Positions 8,614 through 16,401 of a DNA stretch of 64,000 nt are shown here, one piece after another (position 1 is the first letter of the stretch; every line of letters starts with the position of its first letter). Under the pieces are notes generated by a model that saw nothing but the letters and a program-made list of their open reading frames with translations, ran no database searches and was not told the DNA's origin. The DNA is from Gammaproteobacteria bacterium (GTDB lineage: Bacteria; Pseudomonadota; Gammaproteobacteria; Pseudomonadales; Azotimanducaceae), in the NCBI GenBank assembly GCA_021773555.1, contig JAJFKA010000092.1, forward strand, positions 27,315 through 91,314, given 5' to 3'. A program made the position numbers and the translations under genes.

Positions 8614-9615
8614 ATGCATGAGGTATTACAGGATCTGGTGAACCAATCAGTCACTGCGGGCAATCCGGGCGTTATCCTGGAAGTTGATGCGCCGACCCGG
8701 GGATTTCACCAACAGTTTTCATCCGGCGTGTTCAATTTGAAAACAGGGGAGCCGCTCCGAACGACAGACGGTTTCAGGATTGCGAGTATGAGCAAGACCC
8801 TGACTGCGACTTTGGTACTGCAGTTGATGGAGGAGGGTCAACTCGAACTGGATGCGCCATTTTCGGATTATTTGGATATAACCCTACCTCACGGGCAGGA
8901 CCTTTCGAAACTCACCATAAAGATGCTGCTTCATCACAACGCTGGTCTCTGGGATTTTGCCATGAGTCAGGCCTGGGGAAAATCGGTCTGGAGTGATCCG
9001 GGACGTTTCCACAAGCCGCAGGAGACGTTGAATTGGGCACTGACAAATGGCGAGCTAATCGGAAATCCTGGGACCTCCTATCATTATTCAGATACGGGAT
9101 ATTTAATTCTGGGGATGCTGTTGGAAGCTGTCACTCATCAAAGCTGGGGCGATCTTTGTCGTAATCGAATACTGGTACCCGTGGGTATGTCTCAGACCTG
9201 GCTTGAAGGATATGAATCTCCGCGATCGACACTGAGCCACTGTTACGTAGATGAAATGGACGGACTTGATATCAATGGCAGTGTGGATTGGGCAGCGGGT
9301 GGTCATGTCTCAACGAGTGCGGACCTGCGCGATTTTGTGCAGGCGGTTTTTCATGGTCAGCTGTTTCGACACCTTGCGACGCTGGACATAATGTTGAGCG
9401 GCTTTGATTGTGGAGACGGGACAGCTTACGGCGCGGGAGTTAAGATCCGGCGTTCCGGCAAGCAGATCCTGTGGGGACACAGTGGATTCTGGGGTTCGTT
9501 TATGTTCTATATTCCGGGTGAGAGAATCACCGTGACGGGCACCCAGAACAGGGTCGGGGCTAATGCAGCAGCATTCGTGGATGCGGTCGTTCTTGCGATC
9601 GAAGGGCTGATATGA
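8614..9615 (+). CDS. Serine hydrolase of the class C beta-lactamase-like family
   Basis: A 333-residue protein with the penicillin-binding-type active site: SMSK (S58-K61), YSD in SYHYSDTGY (Y158, the YxN-like position) and HSGFWGS near residue 289, corresponding to the KTG/HxG box. Proteins of this kind in catabolic clusters are usually esterases or D-aminopeptidase-like enzymes rather than true beta-lactamases. No signal peptide is visible, which argues for a cytoplasmic esterase. The end overlaps the start of the CoA-transferase gene by 4 bases (ATGA), indicating translational coupling and perhaps a shared pathway in which an ester is cleaved and the acid is activated to a CoA thioester. 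Confidence 0.87.
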   Translation: MHEVLQDLVNQSVTAGNPGVILEVDAPTRGFHQQFSSGVFNLKTGEPLRTTDGFRIASMSKTLTATLVLQLMEEGQLELDAPFSDYLDITLPHGQDLSKLTIKMLLHHNAGLWDFAMSQAWGKSVWSDPGRFHKPQETLNWALTNGELIGNPGTSYHYSDTGYLILGMLLEAVTHQSWGDLCRNRILVPVGMSQTWLEGYESPRSTLSHCYVDEMDGLDINGSVDWAAGGHVSTSADLRDFVQAVFHGQLFRHLATLDIMLSGFDCGDGTAYGAGVKIRRSGKQILWGHSGFWGSFMFYIPGERITVTGTQNRVGANAAAFVDAVVLAIEGLI

Positions 9616-10814
9616 GCGGTCCACTGGAAGGACTGCAGGTTATTGATCTGAGCCGGGTACTTGCTGGTCCCTGGGTTACCCAGACGCTTGCTGATCTTGG
9701 CGCAACTGTCATAAAGGTGGAGCGACCGGGTGTCGGTGACGATACACGATCATGGGGTCCGCCCTGGCACGACACGGGCACCAGCGCTCTATCTGCCTAT
9801 TTCATGTCTGCGAATCGGGGCAAACAATCCATCTGTATTGATCTGTCGAAATCAGCAGGGCAGGAGCTGGTGAAATCGTTGTGCCTTGACGCAGATGTAT
9901 TCGTTGAGAATTTCAAGGTCGGTGATATGGCGGCCAGGGGCCTTGGTTATGACGAACTCAGCGTGCTTAATCCGCGACTGATTTATTGTTCAATCACGGG
10001 GTTTGGTCAGACCGGGCCCTATAAAGATCGACCTGGTTACGATTTTATGATCCAGGCCATGAGCGGCTTGATGAGCATCACCGGCGAGCCGGATGAGAGA
10101 TCTACAGATGGGCCGCAGAAAGTTGGCGTCGCGCTCGCCGACATCATCACAGGTCTGTACAGTTGCATCGCCGTTCTGGCCGCCTTGTCTGAGAGGAACG
10201 AATCCGGCCGGGGACAGCATATTGACATGGCTTTGCTTGATTCGATGGCGGCGGGTCTCGCCAACCAGGCCGCCAATTACCTGGTTTCCCGGGAGGCTCC
10301 CGGTCGGCTCGGTAATGCGCATCCGAATATCGTGCCGTATCAGGCATTTCCAACACTGGACGGTCACCTGATTCTTGCAGTTGGCAACAATAACCAGTTC
10401 ACCAGGTTGTGCGAGGTGTTGGAAATCGCGGACGTGGCAGATGACAGCCGGTTCGCAGACAACGAAAACAGGGTGCGGTTTCGCTCGGAACTGGTCATGA
10501 TTCTCGCTGATCTGTTCAAACGACGCACCACGGATAAGTGGTTGGCGATACTTCAGAAAGCGGGTGTTCCGTCAGGTCCGATCAACGATATTCAGGGGAT
10601 GTTTTCCGATCCCCAGGTGATACACAGAAATCTGAATATCGAGATTGACGGCATGCAACTGGTCGCTAGTCCAATCAAATTTTCCAGATCAACACTTGTC
10701 TACGAGAAGGCACCACCAACGCTGGGACAGCATTCGAAATCCATTCTACAGACTGAACTTGGTCTCAGTGATGATGAGATTGAGCGGCTTGTGCGTGCAG
10801 GAATCGTTAGCTAA
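9612..10814 (+). CDS. CaiB/BaiF family (class III) CoA-transferase
   Basis: A 400-residue family III CoA-transferase. The N-terminal segment LEGLQVIDLSRVLAGPWVTQ is characteristic, and the aspartate that forms the acyl-CoA anhydride in formyl-CoA transferase (D169 there) aligns with D177 here (VGVALADIITG). Family members move CoA between carboxylates such as carnitine, oxalate, bile acids or succinate/acyl pairs. An AAGGG ribosome site precedes the ATG, which overlaps the previous stop. A methyltransferase gene follows after 14 bases on the same strand. It probably activates a carboxylic acid for beta-oxidation; the specific acid is unknown. Confidence 0.93.
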   Translation: MSGPLEGLQVIDLSRVLAGPWVTQTLADLGATVIKVERPGVGDDTRSWGPPWHDTGTSALSAYFMSANRGKQSICIDLSKSAGQELVKSLCLDADVFVENFKVGDMAARGLGYDELSVLNPRLIYCSITGFGQTGPYKDRPGYDFMIQAMSGLMSITGEPDERSTDGPQKVGVALADIITGLYSCIAVLAALSERNESGRGQHIDMALLDSMAAGLANQAANYLVSREAPGRLGNAHPNIVPYQAFPTLDGHLILAVGNNNQFTRLCEVLEIADVADDSRFADNENRVRFRSELVMILADLFKRRTTDKWLAILQKAGVPSGPINDIQGMFSDPQVIHRNLNIEIDGMQLVASPIKFSRSTLVYEKAPPTLGQHSKSILQTELGLSDDEIERLVRAGIVS

Positions 10815-10828
10815 AAAAAGGAGAACGA

Positions 10829-11506
10829 ATGGCAACTCATCAGGAAATTGCGAATGTTAGCGATCAGGAACTCATAGAACGGATGGTGATGAGTCACGGT
10901 GATCGTTTTGATGAAAATTTCTGGCAATATTTCAACGAATTCATCGCGACTGGATTGGGTGCCACGCCAACGATTGTCGATGTTGGCTGCGGTCCGGGTC
11001 TCTTCCTGCGAGACCTGGGCTGCCGGTATCCCGGCGCGAGTCTCACGGGAACGGATGTCACCGCCGCGATGATTAGCTATGCTAGCGAGCTCACCTATAC
11101 TGGAATGGCGCCAACACTGCTTGTACACGATATCACGGAGGACAAGCTGCCAATTGATGATCGTTCCGTTGATCTTTTATCGATGGTGGCAGTGTTGCAT
11201 GTGTTGAATAACCCTTATGCGGTCTGCGATGAAATCCTGCGAGTTCTCTCCGATACAGGCGTCTTTATACTGGAGGACTGGGTACGCAGTCCGCTGCCAG
11301 ATTATCTTGATCGTATGATCGGTGATGTGGATCGGCAGAGCCGGGATCAAGCGCGCAGACGCCTGATGGGATTGTTTGCAGTGCACAACAAATATACGGT
11401 TGATGATTGGTTGTGGCTGCTGCGTGAATCCGGATTCACAATTGAACGGCACAGACAGTTAAGGTCACCCCATTTTTGTACGTTTTTGTGTCGGCGCGCG
11501 GTATAA
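10829..11506 (+). CDS. Class I SAM-dependent methyltransferase
   Basis: A 225-residue protein with a strong ribosome site (AAGGAGA). Motif I is clear in TIVDVGCGPGLFL (about 48-60), followed by an acidic residue region at TGTDVTAAM and the post-I/II segment VDLLSMVAVLHVLNNP. This is the Rossmann-fold methyltransferase pattern. The substrate-binding part (about 145-215) is not family-diagnostic, so the acceptor is unknown. The gene ends the 8.6-11.5 kb forward run and is convergent with the diguanylate cyclase gene, only 15 bases away. Confidence 0.87.
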   Translation: MATHQEIANVSDQELIERMVMSHGDRFDENFWQYFNEFIATGLGATPTIVDVGCGPGLFLRDLGCRYPGASLTGTDVTAAMISYASELTYTGMAPTLLVHDITEDKLPIDDRSVDLLSMVAVLHVLNNPYAVCDEILRVLSDTGVFILEDWVRSPLPDYLDRMIGDVDRQSRDQARRRLMGLFAVHNKYTVDDWLWLLRESGFTIERHRQLRSPHFCTFLCRRAV

Positions 11507-11521
11507 GCTGATTCTGGTACG

Positions 11522-12511
11522 TTAGCTTGCGTGGGACTTGTTTCGACCCGCCTTTTTTGAGGCGAAAAGTGCTTCATCACTTTGTTTTAACCATTCCGCG
11601 ACTGACTGATCGGAACCATATTGCGCCACACCAAAGGAAGCGGTTATTCGAAGCCTGGAATCAAAGTCAAATCGCAGGCTCCCAATTTTGTTGCGCAGAT
11701 CCTCAGCGAGTCCCAGTGATGAGGTACTGTCCAGTCCAGGTGCGAGTATGACAAATTCATCGCCCCCGTAGCGGAAGAGATGGTCACCGGCGCGCAAACG
11801 GTTACTGATCGTCTGCACGACCTGTTGTAATACCGTATCTCCAGCGGCATGACCGAATTTGTCGTTGATGCGCTTGAATTTATCCAGATCCAGCATAAGC
11901 ATCGACATCGGCGCCGGATTGCGAAGGTGTATTTTGACCAATTCATCCAGGTGAACATCCATGGCGCGCCGGTTTCCCGCGCCGGTCAGGGTGTCTTTTG
12001 TTGACAGCTTCAACAGTTCGTCTCGTTGGTGATTTCTCTCGCTGGCAAAAATGTACGTGAAGGAAAGACAGCCGATGATTGATAGCAGGAATTTCGCCAG
12101 CTCGAACCACGGCATTGAGGTCATCAGGATTAGCGTCAAGGCTGATACTGCGATTGTTGTTAACAACAAAGCAAGGCGCGGCGAAAGCAAAAAATAGGCA
12201 GCCATTGCCGTTGGAAATATCAGGTAACGCTCCGCCGACCCGCTGATGAAGATTACAGCCAGCGTTCCCATGAGGGCTAAAACCGAAAGTAAAATACCCG
12301 CGACGAATACTCTTCGCGTGGTGACGACGTGCCAGAAAATCCAAAGGCAGCCTACAAATCCCGCCGCATCAACCAGCGCGATACCAAAATCTCCCCGGGC
12401 GAGTCGAATAACGGAGAACAGGAGCAATCCGGAAAGGCACAGACCGCTTAACGCCAGGGTAATGACCTCATCGGTCGATCTGTCGCTCAAAGTAAATAGC
12501 TGAGTTTTCAA
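11522..12511 (-). CDS. Membrane-bound diguanylate cyclase (GGDEF)
   Basis: A 329-residue protein starting at a TTG. The first 155 residues contain about six hydrophobic segments, followed by a short linker and a GGDEF domain (about 165-327). The active-site signature is intact as RYGGDEFVIL (GGDEF at 249-253), and the inhibitory I-site RxxD (R240-D243) lies five residues upstream, so product inhibition by c-di-GMP is expected. It should make c-di-GMP from two GTP at the inner membrane. It follows the 81-residue acidic protein and a serine hydrolase gene on the same strand and may be co-transcribed. c-di-GMP often controls exopolysaccharide production, but no direct link to the downstream polysaccharide locus can be shown. 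Confidence 0.92.
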   Translation of the reverse strand: MKTQLFTLSDRSTDEVITLALSGLCLSGLLLFSVIRLARGDFGIALVDAAGFVGCLWIFWHVVTTRRVFVAGILLSVLALMGTLAVIFISGSAERYLIFPTAMAAYFLLSPRLALLLTTIAVSALTLILMTSMPWFELAKFLLSIIGCLSFTYIFASERNHQRDELLKLSTKDTLTGAGNRRAMDVHLDELVKIHLRNPAPMSMLMLDLDKFKRINDKFGHAAGDTVLQQVVQTISNRLRAGDHLFRYGGDEFVILAPGLDSTSSLGLAEDLRNKIGSLRFDFDSRLRITASFGVAQYGSDQSVAEWLKQSDEALFASKKAGRNKSHAS

Positions 12512-12563
12512 CGTTCAGTCCGAAAAACGGGAATCGCTGCGCATAGAAATGGGAAAACTCTGG

Positions 12564-12809
12564 TCAATCCACGCTCCGATCTTTGAGTTGATCGATCAGT
12601 GTGGAATGGTCCGTCATTTCGTCCGGATCGATCAATTCGGTTAGCCTTTCGAGTTCCAGTTGGAGAAATAAAACAGTATCCCTGGATTCGTTCAATAGCC
12701 TGAGTTGTTCTCCGAGAATCGCGCTGTCGTTGGCAATGGCGGACAGGATTTCAATCTGTGCATCGATATCACTAATCAGCTTGTCGACAGTAATGTCTTC
12801 ACTCAACAT
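12564..12809 (-). CDS. Small acidic helical protein of unknown function
   Basis: An 81-residue reading frame starting at ATG 7 bases after the stop of the serine hydrolase gene. The frame stays open further upstream, but that part overlaps the serine hydrolase gene and its translation looks like noise. The sequence is rich in Leu, Ile, Asp and Glu (for example DKLISDIDAQIEILSAIAND) and should form helices, possibly a coiled coil. No cysteines, signal peptide or known domain is seen. Its position between a serine hydrolase and a diguanylate cyclase, with close spacing on both sides, suggests a three-gene transcript. Function unknown. Confidence 0.6.
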   Translation of the reverse strand: MLSEDITVDKLISDIDAQIEILSAIANDSAILGEQLRLLNESRDTVLFLQLELERLTELIDPDEMTDHSTLIDQLKDRSVD

Positions 12810-12816
12810 GACGTGA

Positions 12817-14052
12817 TTACACCGCAGCCTGATAAACCTGGCGTTTGAATTCGTGACTGAATTCATGCCAGAAGCCGGGCAAACGTTGGGTGAATATGAG
12901 GGCAGCAATCCCCCCGGATGGAGAGATCCAGGTATGGGTTCCGGCGAGTCCGCCCCAATGAACTTCTCCAGTTGCCTGGTCCGGTTCACCCGGCATCGGC
13001 GCGGTCTTAATTGCCAGCCCGAGACCGAATACAGTGTTTGGCATGTGCCAGTTTGGTAGCTGCACCATTTTCCCTGCAGGTAGCTGGTTGGACTGCATCA
13101 ACGCCATCGTTTCGTCTTTGAGTATCCGCACGTTGTTGTATTCACCGCTGCCTATGAGCATCTGCATAAAGTTGGTGTAGTCACTAATCGTCGAAACAAG
13201 CCCACCGCCGCCTGAAGCCAGGGCTTTTGGCTGCTGGAAACTACCGAGAATTGAATCGGGTTCTGCATTTAGTCCGGGCTTCATGGGATCCATGGGATCA
13301 ACCGGTACATAATTCGTAGCCAGTCGGTGTTGCTTGCCTTCAGGCACGACAAAATCGGTATCCACCATCGCTAGTGGTCTGAAGATCCTGTCCTGAAGAA
13401 AGGCAATAAATGACTGACCCGACCAGATTTCTACGAGTCGTGCCAGTACATCCGTTGACACGCTGTATTGAAAGCGAGTTCCAGGCTGATTAGCAAGCGG
13501 TAGGGCAGACAGCTTGGTAACCATCTCAGCGAGGGTTCCATCCGTACCGAGGACATTGTGCTTAAGGTACAGAGCGTCAACTGGAGACTCAGCAAAGATT
13601 CCGTAGGAGAAGCCGGCCTGGTGTGACATAAGCTGGCGGATCGTTGCCTCGGTTTGCAGTGGTTCTGTCTCTGAAGGATCGTCGCTTCCCTCCTTGAGCA
13701 CGGCCAGGTTGCTAAGTTCAGGCAGGAATTTTGAAAGTGGATCGTCCAGTGAAAACTTTCCATCCTCAAGCAGACACAAGGCTGCGACCGAGGTAATTAT
13801 TTTCGTGTTCGAGTAAATGCGATAAATTGTATCCTCGGTAACCGGTCGTTTCGATTCAATATCGGCGAACCCGCAGTTGTGGTAGTCGACAACCATATTG
13901 TTCTTCAGGATCACGGCGGCCGCTCCCGACAGCAGATCCCGATCGACGAAAGACTGCATCGCGTCGTGTACACGACTGAAATCAAACGGACTATCGACAA
14001 TAGTTAAACCGTTAATATGTGGTCTCCTCTCCTGCTGGTGATGGTCCGGCAA
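12817..14052 (-). CDS. Serine hydrolase, beta-lactamase-like (EstB type)
   Basis: A 411-residue enzyme with the active site SNTK (S81-K84 in RIYSNTKI), a tyrosine motif in FQYSVSTDVL and a C-terminal WGGLAGTHTW box. Length and motifs match EstB-like class VIII esterases and CubicO-type hydrolases, which cleave small esters and rarely beta-lactams. No signal peptide is seen. It is the first gene of a probable minus-strand transcript with the small acidic protein and the diguanylate cyclase. It is divergent from the TIGR03617-like oxidoreductase gene across about 180 bases that should contain both promoters. It differs clearly in length and motif context from the serine hydrolase at 8.6 kb. Confidence 0.87.
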   Translation of the reverse strand: MPDHHQQERRPHINGLTIVDSPFDFSRVHDAMQSFVDRDLLSGAAAVILKNNMVVDYHNCGFADIESKRPVTEDTIYRIYSNTKIITSVAALCLLEDGKFSLDDPLSKFLPELSNLAVLKEGSDDPSETEPLQTEATIRQLMSHQAGFSYGIFAESPVDALYLKHNVLGTDGTLAEMVTKLSALPLANQPGTRFQYSVSTDVLARLVEIWSGQSFIAFLQDRIFRPLAMVDTDFVVPEGKQHRLATNYVPVDPMDPMKPGLNAEPDSILGSFQQPKALASGGGGLVSTISDYTNFMQMLIGSGEYNNVRILKDETMALMQSNQLPAGKMVQLPNWHMPNTVFGLGLAIKTAPMPGEPDQATGEVHWGGLAGTHTWISPSGGIAALIFTQRLPGFWHEFSHEFKRQVYQAAV

Positions 14053-14232
14053 ATGGCGATTAGTTTACGCTCAAGGGCCGTACCGGAACGACGCCTAAGG
14101 CTACCAGAAAAATGATGCCGCGGGTGCTTCAGATTATGGTGCGATTCGTCAGTCCGCAACCAGGGGTTGACGCAGCAATCGATTGGTGTTGTGGTTGGTG
14201 ACGTCTACTGTTGGCGATAAGGGGGTAGTTGT

Positions 14233-15282
14233 ATGAAGCTTGGAACTGGTATAGGAGGTTGGCCTGGACAGGCACCCGAACAAGCGAAACTGGCTGAGCA
14301 AAATGGGTTCGATTTTGTGAATTGCGGTGAACTCGCACACGATTCCATGCTCACCATGGCGCTGGCAGCCACCGCAACGGAATCACTGGAAATGTTGACC
14401 TCGGTCACCATTGCGTTTCCACGGAGTCCGATGGTACTTGCGATGGAGGCGTGGGATATCCAACAGTTGTCCGCCGGCAGGTTCAATATCGGGCTCGGCA
14501 GCCAGGTAAAAGGCCACAACGAACGGCGATTTGGCGGTTCGTGGTCGGCCGCTGCACCTCGCATGAAAGAGTACATCCAGATGATGAAAGCAATCTGGGA
14601 CAGCTGGCAGGACGGAACGACACCAGAGTTCATGGGACGAGAGTATCGTTACACGCTAATGACGCCGAACTTTAATCCTGGTCCAATTGAGTTCCCCAGA
14701 CCGCGGATATACCTTGCTGTGGTCGGTCCGGCGATGGCACGAGTTGCAGGGGAGGTTGCTGATGGCATTCTGCCTCACGGGGGTATCATGACTGATCGGT
14801 ACATGCGCGAAACTCTACTTCCCAATGTAAAAATAGGATTGGAACGGTCGGGTCGAACCTGGGCGGATATTGATATTGGGCTGAGTGGTTATCTCGCGCT
14901 CGGTGAAAATGATGAGGATATTCAGCGTAATTTGGATAAGCTGAGGGTACCGCTGTCTTTTTACGGTTCTACAAGAAGCTATCATCACGTATTGCGCATG
15001 CATGGGCTTGAGGAACTCGGATTGAAACTTCATTCACTCTCACTCGAAGGTCGCTGGCAGGAAATGCGCGAGGTCATCACTGATGACGATCTGCTAAAAC
15101 TTGCGGAGACCTGTCGCTATGATGACTATGCCGAATTTGTGAGGACGAATCGTGAATACGCTTCTCAGATGGGCTTCGGCATGCCGCACGAGACCGCAGA
15201 ACAAAAACTGCGTGCGGCGGAGATCATGGCGCAATTGCAAGCGGTGAAAACGACTGGCGTACCCAAAGGAATGGAAATGTAG
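14233..15282 (+). CDS. Luciferase-like (LLM) flavin/F420-type oxidoreductase, TIGR03617-like
   Basis: A 349-residue luciferase-like monooxygenase-fold protein behind an AGGGGG ribosome site. The TIM-barrel family is shown by KLGTGIGGWPGQAPEQAKLAEQNGFDF at the start (split here by position 2-28), LSAGRFNIGLGSQVKGHNERRFGG in the middle and VADGILPHGG later. I recognise the pattern of the TIGR03617 subgroup, often annotated as F420-dependent. Whether the cofactor is F420 or FMN cannot be decided here, and no F420 biosynthesis gene is in the window. It is convergent with the DUF1801 gene (5 bases apart). The substrate is unknown. Confidence 0.85.
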   Translation: MKLGTGIGGWPGQAPEQAKLAEQNGFDFVNCGELAHDSMLTMALAATATESLEMLTSVTIAFPRSPMVLAMEAWDIQQLSAGRFNIGLGSQVKGHNERRFGGSWSAAAPRMKEYIQMMKAIWDSWQDGTTPEFMGREYRYTLMTPNFNPGPIEFPRPRIYLAVVGPAMARVAGEVADGILPHGGIMTDRYMRETLLPNVKIGLERSGRTWADIDIGLSGYLALGENDEDIQRNLDKLRVPLSFYGSTRSYHHVLRMHGLEELGLKLHSLSLEGRWQEMREVITDDDLLKLAETCRYDDYAEFVRTNREYASQMGFGMPHETAEQKLRAAEIMAQLQAVKTTGVPKGMEM

Positions 15283-15287
15283 AGGGA

Positions 15288-15707
15288 TTATTCCGGGTAC
15301 CGGTTTCGCATCTCTGCGACCGACGATGAAATAATGCTTTCCAGAACCTCCATATCCACGTCGCTCAGGTGCTTGATGTACAGGCATGACTTACCCAGCT
15401 TGTGCTTGCCGAGACGATTGAGTTCACACTTATACTCGCTGAATCCCGGCATGACGTAAACCGTGAGGTTTTGCTTGCGGGGCGAAAATCCGGTGATCAT
15501 AAAGTCACCCTCACGACCGCTGGCATATCGGTAGTGGTATGTGTCGTATCCCACAATACTCGTTCCCCACATCCTGGCGCGCTTACCAGTGACGCGATGC
15601 ATGAGCTTCATCAGGCGCTTCACATCCCGACGTTTGTCCGCATCTTCAATACCGGACACGAAAGTGGAAACGCTTGCGTTGTTTCTGACGGTTTTTAGCT
15701 CGCTCAT
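15288..15707 (-). CDS. DUF1801 domain protein
   Basis: A 139-residue protein with the DUF1801 (YdhG-like) pattern: the conserved centre reads MWGTSIVGYDTYHYRYASG and is followed by GFSPRKQNLTVYVMPGF and LGKHKLGKSCLYIKHLSD, matching the usual order of this family. Proteins of this type are small, soluble and of unknown biochemical role; some are placed in an iron-chaperone-like fold class. No signal peptide or membrane segment is present. About 170 bases with no recognisable gene separate it from the next minus-strand gene. Confidence 0.88.
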   Translation of the reverse strand: MSELKTVRNNASVSTFVSGIEDADKRRDVKRLMKLMHRVTGKRARMWGTSIVGYDTYHYRYASGREGDFMITGFSPRKQNLTVYVMPGFSEYKCELNRLGKHKLGKSCLYIKHLSDVDMEVLESIISSSVAEMRNRYPE

Positions 15708-15874
15708 TTGGCGATACTCCCACGCAGAGATTGTGAAGCAGGTTTAAGGCAAGACAGGATATCGTCGCGTGCATGTGGGCCGACGGAGGACAACTGTTTA
15801 CTCAATCTCGTGGCTGGAGCGGGCTTGTCTGATTGAACCCCGGCGGTGATTAGTGATCTGGTCATGGTGCCAGC

Positions 15875-16318
15875 TCAGGAGTCCACGTCGCTGGGGTAGG
15901 ACTGGAAAGCTAAAGGTATCTCGTAGCTGTGTGCTACCAGGTCGACGAAATACTTTTTGTCTTTCTTACGTCGGATGAGCAGTCGGCGATCAGGCACGAT
16001 CGCTCCTGGTCTGGGTCCGCGACGATATCGTAATCGACGTTCCCCATCTTTTCGTTTTTCGTCGTAGTCGGGCTCGTCATCGTCAGGCATTTCCTGTACA
16101 TAACATTCACAACCGGCCTCAGAAACCTTAATCATGAATTCCATTGCCACCGCCTCGGTGACATTGTTTTTTATGACGTATTCCTTGCCAGAAAACAACG
16201 CATCGGTTTTCCTGGCATCCAGGCGAAAGAGCCTCGCGAACCGCTTTTTCGTAGTAGGCTCGTCAAACTCTCCCGTCCGGGAGCCGTCGAATACCACTCT
16301 GAATAGTTGTTCAGTCAT
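15875..16318 (-). CDS. Hypothetical protein with charged C-terminal region
   Basis: A 147-residue protein; ATG at 16318 is preferred over an in-frame start 5 codons earlier because the sequence MTEQLFRVVFDG looks like a natural beginning. The first 75 residues form a compact domain (RLFRLDARKTDALFSGKEYV, then a stretch ending in AGCECYVQEM) resembling small N-terminal modules found in several gammaproteobacterial proteins. I do not recognise a name or function for it. A strongly charged, Arg/Asp-rich segment follows (about 80-115), then a short hydrophobic tail. It is soluble by appearance. It precedes nothing obviously related; the DUF1631-like gene lies upstream on the same strand. Confidence 0.7.
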   Translation of the reverse strand: MTEQLFRVVFDGSRTGEFDEPTTKKRFARLFRLDARKTDALFSGKEYVIKNNVTEAVAMEFMIKVSEAGCECYVQEMPDDDEPDYDEKRKDGERRLRYRRGPRPGAIVPDRRLLIRRKKDKKYFVDLVAHSYEIPLAFQSYPSDVDS

Positions 16319-16401
16319 AGCGACGCAGCGCAACTGCTTCTCAACAAAGGACTAGAGCATATCAGAAAATCGCGGTAGCGCGAGCATGCCACCGGGGCGA
16401 T

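Noticed and set aside
12810..12989. N-terminal extension of the 81-residue acidic protein
   Set aside because: It overlaps the serine hydrolase coding region, and the extra residues (Pro- and Ser-rich, no family resemblance) look like noise.
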